64,000 nucleotides of DNA. Origin: Cotesia glomerata (lineage: Eukaryota > Arthropoda > Insecta > Hymenoptera > Braconidae). The DNA is taken from the NCBI RefSeq assembly GCF_020080835.1, contig NC_058161.1, positions 6,116,001 to 6,180,000 of the forward strand. Direction: 5' to 3'. The position numbers and the translations under genes were made by a program. The notes below the pieces were generated by a model that worked only from the letters and a program-made list of their open reading frames with translations, ran no database searches and had not been told where the DNA came from. Positions 24,201 to 38,200 of this stretch are shown piece after piece; the first letter of the stretch is position 1; the number at the start of each line of letters is the position of its first letter.

Positions 24201-27200
24201 TTTAATGTTCCGGGACTCTGTCACTGTGAGCTCATCTTAAAATAGTCTTTGAAAATTTTTTTAAGATTTATTTAAAATTATTTGCTTGATTCAAGAATTT
24301 TTCTCTTGATTCAAGTTAATTTTTTTTTCAGTGTGAATTTTTCGGTACTACCTTAACTTCTTTTTATATAATATAACGTTTTTTGTATAAATTATTTATA
24401 AATTTATTTTTTTAAGGGAACTGATGAAACTTTATTGGCCAAAGTTCACCAAATGCATTCCAATAACCAAAATTATGTAAAACCTAAATCAGATTCTATA
24501 AAAGCTTTTGGAATAAAGCATTTTGCTGGAACAGTAACTTATGAAATAAATGGATTTCTTGATAAAAACCGCGATACATTTTCAGCAGATTTGAAGCAAC
24601 TCATCACTATATCATCGAATGATTTTTTAAAATTAATATTCAGCCACGATTTAACCATCGAATCAGATGGGAAGAAACGAGTTTCATCATTGTCTTCTGA
24701 ATTTCGTAATTCGTTGGATTTACTGATGAAGACATTGGAAAATTGTAATCCGTTTTTTATTCGATGTATAAAACCAAATGAAGAGCAAAAGCCATTGGTA
24801 ATTTTATCAAGCATACTTTATTTCGTCTTGTTGATATTTTTACAATTATTTATCGTCTTTATATCGCCTTAAAACAGTTGTTTGATAGATCTCTTTGCTG
24901 TCGACAACTAAGATATTCTGGAATGATGGAAACAGCAAAGATCCGTCGGGCCGGTTATCCGATTCGTTACGATTACCCGGATTTTGTCAACAGGTTTCAT
25001 TGTTTAGCTAGAGGAGTACCTTCGAAAATATTAAAAACCACCGCTGCAAATATTTGTGCCAACACTTTGGGAGAAAATAGTGACAATTATCAATTTGGTC
25101 ACACGAAAGTTTTTCTTAAGGAAGAAAATGAGTTTATTTTAGAACAACAGAGAGATTTGGTGCTCGCTAAGAGTCTTGTTGTCATCCAAAAATACGTCAG
25201 AGCATGGATTTGTAGAAAAAAGTAAGATAAGGACATTTATTTAAAAACCTTCGAATAGTTTATATTATTAAGTAGAAGTGTTCGAATATCGTTCGAATCG
25301 AATAATTCGAATTTTCGAATTATTCGAAATTCGATGAATAATTCGAAAAATTTCGAATAATTCCCGAATAGTTCGAAAAATTCGCGAATCATCGAAATAT
25401 TACTGGATCTTCTATTGTTTCCAATTTGAATTTCATTACATCGTGTATAAAAATATTATATTTATAAATTTATTTATTTACTAGCTGTTACCCGCCCTCT
25501 CCACTGGGCACTTTATAGAATTGTATTTTTAGATTTAGACATGAATTTTAATTGAAGTATTGTTTTGACTTGCACAGATTTCAAATTCCATCGGATTGGC
25601 CTGTACGTTTTAACCATGTAATTATTCTAGCTAATATTCATTGTAACGTTTAATATGCAATCACTGTAATATTTCCGTGGCTTTCTTTCAAAAATGAATA
25701 GTAATTGACACGATGAAAAAAATTAAAAATGAGCATTGAAAGTTTCAGTTAAAGTAATTGCAGGTCTCATAAGTGAAGTTGAAATCTGCCTAGCTTAAAG
25801 TGCGACGAATTTTCTGTTAATACAAATTTTTTCCGTGATATATATTTTATATAGAAAACTAGAAAATCGAGCGCGCTTCTTCCTTTGTATTTTAAAAAAA
25901 GTTATTAATTAAGAAATGACGTTTTATTTTGTCTACTGATGATGTTTTTAATGATATAAGCTCATCCTGGGGTTACACTTATCGAGACCCATCATTTGAA
26001 TACCCACACAAATTTTTCCATAGATTTTATACATATGATATTTCTCATAATTGTGAAATATATAAAATAAATAAAAAATTCATGTGAGTATCCAAATAAA
26101 AGCTCTCGATGATCTTATATCTTGATAAATGTCAATAATTAAGAAATGACGTTGTATTTTGTCCATTGATGATATTTTTAACGATATAAGCTCATCCTAG
26201 AGTTACACTTATCAAGACCTTTCAGTTGAATACCCACACGAATTTTATATACATTTTATATATTTCACAAATATGAGAAATATCATATATTTAAAATATA
26301 TGGAAAAATTCATGTGCGTACTTAAATGAACGGTTCCGATGAGGTTAACTTCAAAATGAGCTTATATCTTAAAAAATGTCAATAATTAAGAAATACAATT
26401 TGTAAAAAATATTGATAAATTCAATTGTCGATAATAAACATGTTGGCAAAAGCGCGCTCGATTTTATAGTTTTTTATATAAAATAGATGTCACGGAAAAA
26501 ATTTGTATTAACGGAAAATTCGTCGTAATTTAAGCTAGGCAGATTTTAACTTTACTCATGAGACCTGCAATTACTTTAACTGAAACTTTCAATGCTCATT
26601 TAAAATTTTTTTCTTTGTGTCAATTACTATTCATTTTTGAAAGAAAGCTACGGGAATGTTACAGTGATTGCATATGAAACGTTACAATCAATATTAGCTA
26701 GAATAATTACATGGTTAAAAGGTACAGGCCAATCCGATGGAATTTGAAATCTGTGCAAGTCAAAACAATACTCTAATTGAATTTCGTGTCTAGATCTAAA
26801 AATACAATTCTATAAAGTGCTCAGTGGAGCGGGCGGGTAACAGCTAGTGAATAAATAAATTTATAAATATAATATTTTTATACACGATGTAATGAAATTC
26901 AAATTGGAAACAATAGAAGATCCAGTAATATTTCGATGATTCGCGAATTTTTCGAATTATTCGAAAATTTTCGAATTATTTGTCGAATTTCGAATAATTC
27001 GAAAATTCGAATTATTCGAATCGAATATTAATATTCGATTCGGAACGAATAATTCGTAAGTTCGAATTATTCGCACACCCCTATTATTAAGGAATAAGTG
27101 AAATTTTGTGGCCAGTGTATTTATATGAAAAAATGGGTTTTTATTGTAAAATTTGGTATCGTTGGAAAGGTTTTGACCTGAAATTGTGTCTTTTCAATGT

Positions 27201-30200
27201 TTCATATGCTTTTCTAAAATAATTTATTTATTATGATAAGTTTTCGAAGTAGTTATAAATAGATTCGAATTTAGCGATACACAAAAATTGTTTATTTATT
27301 TATTTTGTTTTGTACACGTGAATGTGGTTATAAGTCAAAAATTAATTTATATAATTAAGAGACTAAGAAAACTTTTTAACGGGTATATCTTAATCGTAAA
27401 TTGGGTTTGATATTTTTTAGCGATAGTTATTAATGATTTAAACAATTGAGAGAGAAAGGAAAATTTTGTGACGAACATATTATTATTTTTAAAGACATTT
27501 TTATAGTTTAATTTAGTATCATCAGAAAGGTCTTGATAAGAATTAGTGCCTTTTGGTTTTATATATTTTTTAATAGTCAATTTTTTATGTTAAGTTTTTG
27601 GAGGAGTTTCTAATAGTTTTTTGGTTTTATAAATTTCTTCGGTCACATTTGTCTATTAAATTATTTGTAATTGATCCTGTGATAGCACTATTATTTTTCA
27701 AATTTATTCAAAAAGTACCAAAACTATATACAGTGTGATTAATTGATTATTAATATAAAAAAATCATTAAGACTGTAGGTTGATAGTAATACATTAACGT
27801 TTATCTTTTTTGTAGATATATAAAGATCAAAGGAGCAGTCATAACAATTCAACGAACTTGGAGAGGTTTTGGTCCGAGGAAGAAATATTTAACAATGAAG
27901 AAAGGATATCAAAGACTACAATCGTGCATTAGATCGCGGCAACTTGCTTATGATTTCCGACTAAAAAGAAAAATTATTATAAAATTACAAGTAATGTTTT
28001 TTTATAAAAATTTTTTACAACATTTCTTCAATACCCGAAATTTCTCTTAGTTTTTGATTGCCATATTAAATATTTTTTGCAATTATTAAGGAAGATATTT
28101 TTTATTCCAGACTCGCTGCCGCGGTTATCTTGCCCGAAGTCTTTTCAAAAAGAAATCTCAGGTAATGTATAAAGACACTCGAGTAATTTCTAAAAGCAAT
28201 ACCATATATCAGATTATTTTTTGAGTGAAAAAGAGATAATACGTGTTTGATAATAATTTTTATATAAATAAATCATTCTTAGTGGCGCGAGAAGAAGTTG
28301 AAGGAAATAACTGATCTGATTGCTGAAGACGAGAAGAAATTGAAAGCATCGGGAAATAAAATGTGGGAAGAAATAGCAAAAAATAATTTTGAAAAACAAT
28401 TAAAAGAATTACACGAATCTTTAGTGAGTTTTGATAAGGGCAGCGCTAATTTGGAAACTGAAAAAGAGCCTGAGAGTAGTATTGATACAATATTCGAGTT
28501 CTTAGAAAATGAACCAAAGGTTTCATTGGCAAGAGAGTTACCTGCTGATGTATACGCGGTATGTTTTTTTCTTTTAAAAATTTTTTTAATAAATATTTAA
28601 TTATGAACTGTTGAAAATTAATCAGTGATTACAGGATTTATCTGCGGTAAAAAAAAAGAACGAAGTTGTAGAGAAAAGTATTCTTGAAATCCCAGCTGAA
28701 GTTTTACCGAGTGTCGATTTATCAACTTATCATTTTAGTAAATTTGCTGCAACGTTCTTTGCGTCGAACGTAACTCCACATTATTCTCGTAGAATTTTAA
28801 AACAATCTTTATTAGATTTGCCAATAGCAGCTGATCAATTGGTAATTTATTTGATTACTTTTGGATTGTATTGTATTATACTTATTGAATATGCCAGGGC
28901 AATAAGCCAAATGACAAGAAATTTTTACATAGTTTTTAACAAAACAGTTTACAAAAGCTAATTTAATAATTTTAACATAAGTGTAGATATATTAGGTAAA
29001 TATTTACAAGTGAGGTCAACCATTTTAATTTTCATTTTTTTGAACGAAATTTCTAGTTGATTTTATTTATATATATTTTTTTTTAAATACATAAAAAAAT
29101 GAACAATTTAAAAAAAAACAGTTGATTATCACAATTTTAACAAGTTTTACAAATTTTCAAAAAAATTTATAAATTTTTTAGAAAAGTATGATATTCAGCT
29201 TTTTTTTTTTAAACTGTTCGTTTTTTTTATGTACTTTTAAAAAAAAATATATCAAAAAAAGATAAAATAGAAATTTCATCCAAAAATATGAGAGCCAAAA
29301 TTTTTTCCAATTTTTGAAGGCGAAAAAGCTATCAAAATCTTTATTTTTTTCTTTCACGACATTTCTTATCATAAATGCGCCGTGAAAACAAGCAGAACAA
29401 AAAAAAATTGAAAACGTGAATTTTTAACCTAGTTATGGCCCAAAACGGGGTTGACTCCACTTGTAAATAATTACCATGTATCCCTGATTAAGAATACTGA
29501 TTGAAAATAATTGAGAAGCGGTCACTCCATGCAAACTGTATATCTATGTATACAAGCAAAAGAATTGAAATTATTGAAAAGAATTTGAATTTCATCATTT
29601 TTAATTCTTTTCAATCAATATTTTTAAATAGGAATTATATTATGAAATACATTACATGTTTTTGGTGTATTTATTTGACTACATAAACTTAATAAGAAAC
29701 TCAAAATTTGAGAATAGTGACTTTAGATCTAACTAAGATAATTGCACAGATTTTCTATTTAGTACATAATATCAATAATGACTAAGCAAGCCAATTTAAA
29801 AACAAGGAAACTACTGAAAATCAAAATTAAATATCTTTGTTTTGAATACTTATAATTATAAACTATTAGCGTTTAAAATTTGTGTGTGACTTTAACTATG
29901 AATTATAATTTTTTATTGCAGTCATCTCAGGCTTTGTGGATAACTATTTTAAGATTTATGGGTGATCTTTCTGAGCCGAAAAATCCTATAGATACTCCCG
30001 CCAATAAAACAGTTATGTCAACAGTCTCAGAAACAATTTCCAAGAGTTTTATTCGATCAAAAGAGTACGAAAATTTAGTGGACGCACAATCTAAAAAGAA
30101 CCAAATTATTCGTATGACTTTGAAACGTCAAAGTAAATTACACAAAGACTTTCGAAGAGGTAGTTTCTTAATAAAATAAATAATTATACTAACACTCTAA

Positions 30201-33200
30201 TTGATTTGATGTATTTCTTAGGAATCACAGAGGATATGCTTGTAGATGAAACGTATCAAGACTGGTTAAATACTCGAAGTTCTAACTTAGACAAGCTGCA
30301 CTTCATTATCGGACATGGTATTCTCCGTCCGATATTACGGGACGAAATTTACTGTCAAATTCTCAAACAATTAACTAAAAACCCCAGTAAATCATCGCAC
30401 GCTCGTGGGTGGGTTCTACTGTCTCTCTGTTTGGGTTGCTTTCCTCCAAGTGAGCAATTTGTTAATTATCTTCGGGCGTTTATCAACTCAGGACCACCAA
30501 ACTATGCTCCTTATTGCGACCAGAGGCTCACTCGTACGTTTAAGAATGGTGCAAGAACTCAGCCACCAAGTTGGCTTGAACTTCAGGCAACTAAAAATAA
30601 AAAACCAATCAAATTGGAAATAACATTTATGGATGGAAGTTCCAGAATTATTGAATGTGATTCTGCTAGTACTGCTGAAGAAATTATTAATACTCTTTCT
30701 AAAAGTATTTTGTTAATAGAAATTTTTGGATTTTCTCTGTTTATAACTCTTTATGACAAAGTACTGTCTCTTGGAGCTGGAAGGTAATTTAATAATTATT
30801 CACATTAATACACTGAGAGAAAAAATTTATTTTGAAAAAAATGGATATTGTTGTGACAAGAAATTAATTTTTTTAAAACTTTGGTAATTATTTACAAGTG
30901 GGGTCAAACCCATTTTGGGCCATAACTAGGTAAAAAATTAACATTTTCAAATTGTTTTTTTGATTCTGCTTATTTTTACGGTGGATTTATGATAAAAAAT
31001 GTCGTGAAAGAGAAAAATAAAGATTTCGATAGCTTTTTTACCTTCAAAAGTTGCAAAAAATTTTGGCTCATATTTTTGGATAAAAATTCTATTTTATTTT
31101 TTTGAAAAGTACATAAAAAAACGATCAATTTAAAAAAAAAAAGTTAAATATCACAATTTTCTAAAAAATTTATAAATTTTTTTGAAAATTTGTTAAAATT
31201 GTGATAATCAACTTTTTTTTTTAATTGTTTATTTTTTTATGCATTTTTCAAAAAAAAAAATATATCAATAAAATCAAATAGAAATTTCGTTCAAAAAAAT
31301 GAAAATGAAAATGCTTGACCCTATAGGGTCAAATACTTTTTTTCAACAAGAAAGTTACGATGAAAAAAATTTTTATTTCTTCAGCTAATAAATAAAATTG
31401 TTTAAAGTTTTAAAAAAATTAATTTCTTGCCACAACAATGTCAATTATTTTAAAAATAAATTTTTTCTCTTAGTCTGATTGATTTTTAATTAAATTTAAT
31501 TGAATGTGTATTTTATTAAGAAATGTATTTTCTATTAATCATATTACAGAGATCACGTGATGGATGCAATAAGTCAATGCGAACAGTATGCAAGAGAACA
31601 AGGTCAAGCAGAACGTTCAGCGCCCTGGAGATTATTTTTAAGAAAAGAAATTTTCGCTCCTTGGCATGATGCAGCTTTAGATCCAGTTGCTACCGACTTG
31701 ATCTACCATCAAATCATCCGCGGATTAAAACACGGAGAATATAGATGTTCTAGCGAGACAGATATTGCAATGCTAGTTGCTCAACAATTATACATCGAGT
31801 ATCAAACAAGTTTAACGCCCGATAATCTTAAAAATACAATGCATCTTTATATACCCGATCACTTACTTCAAAATTCCGTCCCTGAAGCTTTGTCTAAGTG
31901 GCAGAAATTAACCCTAGAAGCTTATAGAAAAATTTCAAATGTTACTAATGCACTTCCGATATTGAAAGTGAAAGAAGAAATAGTTTATTTTGCTAAGCAT
32001 ACATGGCCGATTTTATTCTCGAGATTTTACGAAGCGACAAGAGTATCTGGCCCAGAATTTAATGTTAATGATATAATAATTGCTGTAAATTGGACGGGAG
32101 TTTATTTTGTCGATGATCAAGAGCAAATGTTGCTTGAATTATCGTTTATAGAAATTGCCGAAGTAACTATTCAAAAATTTGATAATTCGGTAATTAATAA
32201 TTTTATTATCACCACAGTACAGAGAGATGAATACATTTTCAAGAGCATAGACGCCGAAGATTTAGTATCTTTAGTTAATTATCTGATTGATGGATTAAAA
32301 GAAAGATCGGTGTACGTTGTAACAACGCAAGATTACATGAATGGAGTTCCTAGTTCAGAAGGGCAATCGTATTTGTCTTTACAGAGAGGCGACCTGGTTA
32401 AGCTTAGTGGATGTACAGGACACAGCATAATGACTTCTACTTGGGGCTATGGAGAGCGCAATGGAATTAAAGGAGAATTTTTGTCAGAATGTGTTTACGT
32501 ATTACCAACAATCTCTGCGCCTTCATCAACCCTAATGGAAATATTTAAGAGCGATTACACTACTAAGAATACGTTAGTTAGAAAAGCAAAAAAGCAATCT
32601 AATTCGCGGGTATACACTTTGAAGAAATTCGCTCAAGATAATTTCCGACCGAGTTATAACATCACACTTTCAAAAAGATCTAGTATATCTTCAGCAAAAA
32701 AAACCGTCCCGGAAAATCTTTGGAAGCACACTCGTGCACCAATAAAGGCTCCGCTTTTGAAGAAAGTGTGCGAAGATAAAGAACTGTTTCCGTTGGCGTT
32801 GGAAATATTTACAAATATATTGAGATACATGGGAGATATGCCGAGTAATAGACAAAAAATAGGCACAGAGTATACGGATGTTATTTTTAAATTATCATTA
32901 GAACATGATTATTTAAGAGATGAAGTATACTGTCAAATAATACGGCAACTTACGGAGAATAAAATTTTTTTGAGTGAAGAAAGGGGGTGGGAATTAATGT
33001 GGCTTGCTACGGGGATCATGTCTTGCTCTGAAGTCGTTCAAAAAGAAGTAATACAGTTTTTAAATAGTTTCAAAAGTTCAATAGCCAGCGACTGTTTAAA
33101 AAGATTCAACACGATTATTAAAATTGGTAATAGAAAATATCCTCCGTATATTTTAGAAGTTGAAGCAATAAGATTTAAAAGCATCAAAATATACCATCGT

Positions 33201-34115
33201 ATTTACTTTCCAAATAATTCGGATGAAGCTTTTGAAGTACACTCGTCAACACGTACTTCTGATCTTTGTGATGAGATAATAGAGCGGCTGCAGCTGAAAT
33301 ACAGTGATGGTTTTAGCTTATTTGTTAAAGTTATTGATAAAGTATTTTCTGTACCGAATGATTATTACTTCTTTGATTTTATTAATGAAATTATTCAGTG
33401 GATAAAACAATCTAATCCATCGGCTAAATTATCAACTATTACGCAAGTACAGTATCAAATCTTGTTTATGAAAAAATTATGGATCAATACACATCCAGGA
33501 CGTGATATGTATGGCGATGAAATATTCTATTTTCATCAAGAATTACCAAAATATCTTCGTGGATATCATAAATGCAGTAAGCAAGATGCTACTAAGTTAG
33601 CGGCATTAATTTATCGAAGCAAATATGGTAATAGTAAGAAAGAGTTATCTGAAGTATCGCTAAAAATTAGTGAATATCTACCAGCGGATTTGCTTCACGT
33701 GTACAGTGCAAGTGATTGGAAGAAAAATATTACTTTAGCATATAATACTAACTCAGGAATCAATGAAGCAAATGCTAAATTACTTTTTCTTCAGTATATC
33801 TATCAGTGGCCGACATTCGGATCGGCATTCTTTGAAGTAAAACAGTCTACAGATGTAAATTTGCCGGAATTTTTGATAATAGCGATTAATAAAAATGGTA
33901 TTAGTGCGATTCATCCTCAAACAAAAGATATTTTAATATTGTGGAGCTTTACCGAGCTTTCAAATTGGTCATCGGGCAATACTTACTTCCATATGACTAT
34001 TGGTAATTTTATGAAGAGCCAAAAAATTCTTTTGGAAACGGCTCAAGGTTATAAAATGGATGATTTAATATCGTCTTATATTTATTATTTTAAATCTGTT
34101 TTTCAAAATGATTAA
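21276..34115 (+). CDS. Unconventional myosin, class VII (Myo28B1 / myosin VIIb-like)
   Basis: Fifteen exons: 21276-21305, 21391-21504, 22098-22244, 22318-22502, 22587-22708, 22809-23752, 24417-24797, 24878-25221, 27816-27990, 28111-28161, 28283-28558, 28635-28841, 29922-30159, 30222-30783 and 31550-34115 (TAA). Phases agree throughout: 2113 residues, normal for class VII. Motor about 1-745: P-loop GESGAGKT split from its preceding Ser codon by intron 4, switch-1 NAKTVRNDNSSRFGKYI, switch-2 LDIFGFENF, and the actin-loop region FIRCIKPNE. Then four or so IQ motifs (about 745-840), MyTH4 (about 970-1190), FERM, SH3-like (about 1510-1580), MyTH4 (about 1645-1800) and FERM to the C-terminus. The order is that of myosin VII. 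It acts on actin in projections and adhesion sites; class VII in insects includes crinkled and Myo28B1. The N-terminus and the moderate conservation resemble Myo28B1 more, from memory. Introns are loaded with transposons. Confidence 0.92.
21514..22097 (+). repeat. ~190-base dispersed repeat split by a MITE (myosin intron 2)
   Basis: The repeat begins at 21514 (GACATTAAAGTTAGCAGTCA) and resumes after 21942 (TATCTGCTGAATTAATTTTC), so it was split by the insertion at 21712-21942. The remainder of the intron is unremarkable. Confidence 0.75.
21712..21942. mobile_element. MITE with GGGTAGAAGTACCGTTT ends, TA duplication
   Basis: Inverted ends GGGTAGAAGTACCGTTT are flanked by TA on both sides (21710-21711 and 21943-21944), suggesting Tc1/mariner-type movement. 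231 noncoding bases. It interrupts the ~190-base repeat. Confidence 0.8.
23833..24358. mobile_element. MITE with GTTAAGGTAGTAYC ends (myosin intron 6)
   Basis: The left end GTTAAGGTAGTATCC matches the complement of GGTACTACCTTAAC on the right. The interior has palindromic pieces around GTCTTAAAATAGTC. Accounts for most of intron 23753-24416. The left edge is read through as a spurious extension of exon 6. Confidence 0.7.
25273..27081. mobile_element. 1.8-kb foldback element with ~620-base arms and 10-base target duplication
   Basis: The two arms (about 25273-25895 and 26440-27081) are inverse complements over their whole length. The outer parts are dense with TTCGAATAATTCGAA motifs, the inner parts are unique sequence (CAGGTCTCATAAGTGAAG). 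The flanks are identical: TATTATTAAG at 25263-25272 and 27082-27091. The core (about 25905-26410) holds two copies of a palindromic satellite also found at 48740-49500. No transposase frame is visible. Confidence 0.85.
27120..27640 (+). repeat. Two copies of a GTATCRTTGGAAAGG repeat (myosin intron 8)
   Basis: Segments at about 27150-27250 and 27510-27620 share TTTGGTATCGTTGGAAAGG-like and TGTGTCTTTTCAATGTTTC-like blocks; a third copy lies at about 48605-48720. Noncoding dispersed repeat. Confidence 0.6.
28995..29475. mobile_element. MITE of the GGTAATTATTTACAAGTGGG family (myosin intron 12)
   Basis: Inverted ends at 28995 and 29475. The interior folds on itself and matches the uninterrupted parts of 6363-8263. 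481 bases, noncoding. Confidence 0.8.
29484..29635. mobile_element. Short MITE, CCTGTTTAAGAATATTCATTG family
   Basis: The ends CCTGATTAAGAATACTGATTG and complement enclose a region with internal inverted GAATTGAAATTATTGAAAAG. A second copy is at about 58570-58740. Confidence 0.7.
30812..31476. mobile_element. ACACTGAGAGAAAAAATTT-family MITE interrupted by a second MITE
   Basis: The outer family resembles 19028-19346. Its left part ends near 30880 and resumes near 31326. Between them is a GGTAATTATTTACAAGTGGG-family copy (30883-31325) with a damaged right end. Located in myosin intron 14. Confidence 0.75.
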
Positions 34116-34297
34116 TTGTATGAAAACAAAAAAAAATTGATATTTTACTTGAGCTTTCTTATAAATGGAAAAATTATTTCAAATTCTCAAAGATACTGTA
34201 GCTTTAGTGATAATGATAATAATAAATATTTCGGTAGTACCTATATACTTACAAGATATCATTTAAAAATTCATTTTTAATCTGGTTATCCTATATA

Positions 34298-34551
34298 CAG
34301 TAGCGCTCAAAAGTACTTTGACAACATTATGCGTTAGTTTTTTTCAACAATGTCAAAATACTTTGGGGCCACGATTTTCCTAATATTTTAAAAATTAAAC
34401 TTTCTTTTGTTACGAACAAGGACCACTTTAACACTATTCTGTAGATTATTCAAAAGCTGTTAAAAAAAATAAACAAATGATTATTGTGTTTCATATTTAT
34501 TTTTAATTAAACCATTAAATATATTTGTCAAAATACTTTTGAGTGCTACTG
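34298..34551. mobile_element. Tc1/mariner-type MITE
   Basis: Ends CAGTAGCGCTCAAAAGTACT and its near complement, flanked by TA (34296-34297 and 34552-34553). 254 bases, noncoding. TA duplication and CAGT termini fit Tc1/mariner. Confidence 0.85.
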
Positions 34552-35091
34552 TAGCTTTTGTGATTAATTATTATTAACACACGGAAAAAAGACTTGGAAA
34601 ATTACAGTTCGAAATAGATAGATAGATAGATAGATAAGTGTTTTATTTGTATCACAAAAATTATGTGTTTTACAAAGAATATAATTTTAAATATATTAAA
34701 TATTTAAAGCTATGTGTTTATAAAACTACAGTAGTTTTTTAAACTTTGAATTTCTATAAGATAATATAAATGAATATGGTCATATACATATACTTCGTAC
34801 ATGTATTTATGTGCTTGAGCACTCATATTTAACAACCAATTTTATACCATCTCACAATATAAGCTCTCGACTATATTGAATCTATTCTCCACATTCTCTC
34901 TCTTTTCCTTATTTTATACATACAATACAATTCAATTTTTAATTTTTTAATTTTAATTTTTACTCATTTCAACGACATTCAATCTATACTTGTTATTCAT
35001 ACATTCCTGCTCTCTATACTCTCTATCACTTTATCACTGATAGTTAAATTATCTGTCTCTATCACTTAATGTTTTTATTGATTTTTTTTCC

Positions 35092-35162
<71 letters not shown>
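35092..35162. repeat. (AT)n microsatellite
   Basis: About 35 uninterrupted AT units inside the LINE 3' untranslated region. Confidence 0.95.
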
Positions 35163-35165
<3 letters not shown>

Positions 35166-35224
35166 AAAAACAAACAATTAAAAATTTTTATTCAATTTCT
35201 CAGCATTCCACCTATACATGTTAA

Positions 35225-38200
35225 TCATTCATTCTCGCTCTCATTATTCTCTACCACTTTATCACTGTCATTTAATATTCCTTCTATTTCTCTTAATATT
35301 TTACAAAATTCTTTGCACAGTTCCCCACTTAGTTTTTTTATTATTTTTTCTTTTATATTGTCTCCCTCACATGTTCCCCGCCACTCTAGTAATTTGCTCC
35401 GTACTTTTTCACTCATATTCCCTGATATTTTCTCACAACCACACAAATGCTCTAGCGTTTCATCTTCCACTTTGCAGACTCTACATTCCCAATCATTGTA
35501 GCCTTTCTTACCAGCTCTTGCTATATTCCCACATCTAGCTCTCGCCCACACTTCCTTGTCTCTTCCTGATACATTTTTTACTTGCCAATATACTTCATTT
35601 TCTTCATTTAATAATATTTCTTTATAGAGTACATTATATTTTGATTTTTCAATTTGCTGTTGTTTATTTTTCATCCTCTTATTTTTATAAATTTCCAATC
35701 CACTTTTAATTCTGTTGTCGATTTCCTCAGGATCTATATTGTTATAGATCATCCTGAATACTTCCTCGCATTCCATCTCTTTTGTTATATTTAATACTTT
35801 TTTACCCCATTTGGTTGGACAGTTGTTTAGTATCCCTCTGGCTTCTTCTTTCAGGCAAATTTTCGGCCACCTATTCTCATCCATTCTCATTACATCTACC
35901 ACGTATCTCCACAATCTTTCTCTGACCACTATTTCGATTTCTTGTGTCCCTGTTTCTCTTCTGATTATATACCTGGGGGTATTTCTCGCCACTCCTAGTG
36001 CCATCCTGTTGAGTTTATTTTGTATTATTTTTATTTTTGATAAGTTCTCACTTCCCCACGTTTCTACTCCATACAGACATCCCGCCCTGACCAGCGAGTT
36101 ATATAGATAAACTCGGTCCTTCATATTGTCTCTCTCTGTTCTTCTTATCACTCCCCATGTCGCGTTCTTAATTTTGTTTGCTCTGCTTTTCATTTCTTCT
36201 AAATATCTCTCCGCATTATTTTTTATGGTGAAAATATAACCTAGGTATTTATAGCTGTTCACGACCTCTAGTCTCTCTCCTTTGTAATTCCATCCTTTCT
36301 CCGTGTTTCTTCCGCCATTTCTAAATACCATGATTTTTGTTTTTGCTGCGTTTACGATAAGTCTGTTTTTTTCTATAGAAATACGTATATGTATTTTTCT
36401 ATTTCTTCGATCATTTCTCTCAGTCCTTCCGCTGTTTCTGCCACTGCCGCCGCGTCGTCCGCATATTTTGCCATATATATCTTCGTTTTATCAATGACTG
36501 TCCCGCCCGCCTTTTTTTTGTGATTTCATCTTCCATGTCATCAATAAAAATATTAAATAAAACTGCACTTAGTGCGCACCTCTGTCTCACTCCCTGATTT
36601 ATTTCAAATTCCTCAGTTTTAGCTCCCTCCACAATTATCTCACTTTTTGTCCTCCCGTAGATTGCTTTTACCATCTTGTACATTTTCCCTCTGATTCCTA
36701 GTTTCCGTGATTTCTCCATTAGTAACTCCCTATCTACTGTGTCAAACGCTGCTTTTAAATCAATAAAGGCCACAAATAACTTCTTGTCTTTTTTTAATTG
36801 ATTATTGATGAGTGAATTTAATAAAAAAAACGTGTCTCTGGTGCCTCTTCTTTTCCTAAAACCTGCCTGGCTTTCTTTTAATTTCCCTTCTTTGTCTTCC
36901 CAATTCATTATCCTCTCTGCCATCATTGCTGTTAGTATTTTGTATCCTATGTCTAGGAGAGAAATTCCTCTGTAATTTTCCGGTTTCTCCTCATCTCCAG
37001 CCTTAAATATTGGAATTACTCTTGCTTTCTCCCATCCATCTTGTAATTTTCCTTCCTTCCACATTTTGTTTACAATTCCCCTCACTTCCTCTAGTACTTC
37101 ACCAGGTAAATTTTTAATGAATTCTGCAGATGTACCATCTTCTCCTAGAGCTTTTTTATTTCCTAAATTTTTAACCGCTTTCATAAATTCAACTCTGTAG
37201 AAATTTTCATTCAATTCTGGGTATAATATTTCCAAGTTGTCTTCCTCTTCCCCGCTTTCCTCATCTCTTCTTTGCTCATTATTGTTTTTATCCCCATTGC
37301 TATTCAGTAGTTTCAAGAAATGTTCAACCCATCTTTTTCCATTAATTTTTGCTCCTTTTTTTGTTTTTGTTTTTCTTCTGAATTTATTTACCGCTTCCCA
37401 CCACTGCCCTATGTCCTTAGCTTTGTCAATGTCCTTCATTTTCTCTTGCCACTATTGATCTCTTGCTTTATTTATTTCACTTCTATATATTTTTCTTGCC
37501 TCTAAATATTCTTTTTTCTTGTTTACACAGTTTTTTGATTCTAATAATTCTTTCAATTTTTTCCACACCGTCTTTTTTGCATTTTTGCATTGTTCATTAT
37601 ACCATTCTTTTCTCACTCCACCTTTTCTCTTCCCCTTTTTTTTTTTTACTCATTGACACTTCTCTTGCACTATCATACACTATTTTTTTAATATCACTCC
37701 ATTCTAGTTCCTCATCGTTCTCTTTCATCTCCGACCATTTCTCAAACGCTGCATTGGCATATTCCATTGCCTTTTCCTTCTTTCACATCAATCTTTCTCC
37801 AATTAACTCATGTAGACCTGTTTTTAGGTTATTATTAGTCTGCTTCACTTCCACTTCATCTTTTTTTTTTTTCTATTTAGCTCCATTAATATTGGTAGGT
37901 GGTCTGATTCAATCCTTTTGACTACTTTAAAACTATTCACTCCATCCTCGTCACCTCTGTCTAGTGCTAGGGCAAGATCTAGCACTGATGCGCAATTCTC
38001 ACCTTTTCCTCCTACAAATGTCACTTCCCCGCGTCTGTCCCCTTCTCTCACACCATTTAGTATTTTCAGACCCACCTCGTTGCATAATTTTAATAATTTT
38101 TCCCCCTCACTGTTCACTTTTTTATCCTTGGATTTTCTTATTTCATTGTGTGTACTATCTACACTTTCTATATTCTTTTCTCCTATTCTCGCATTAAAGT

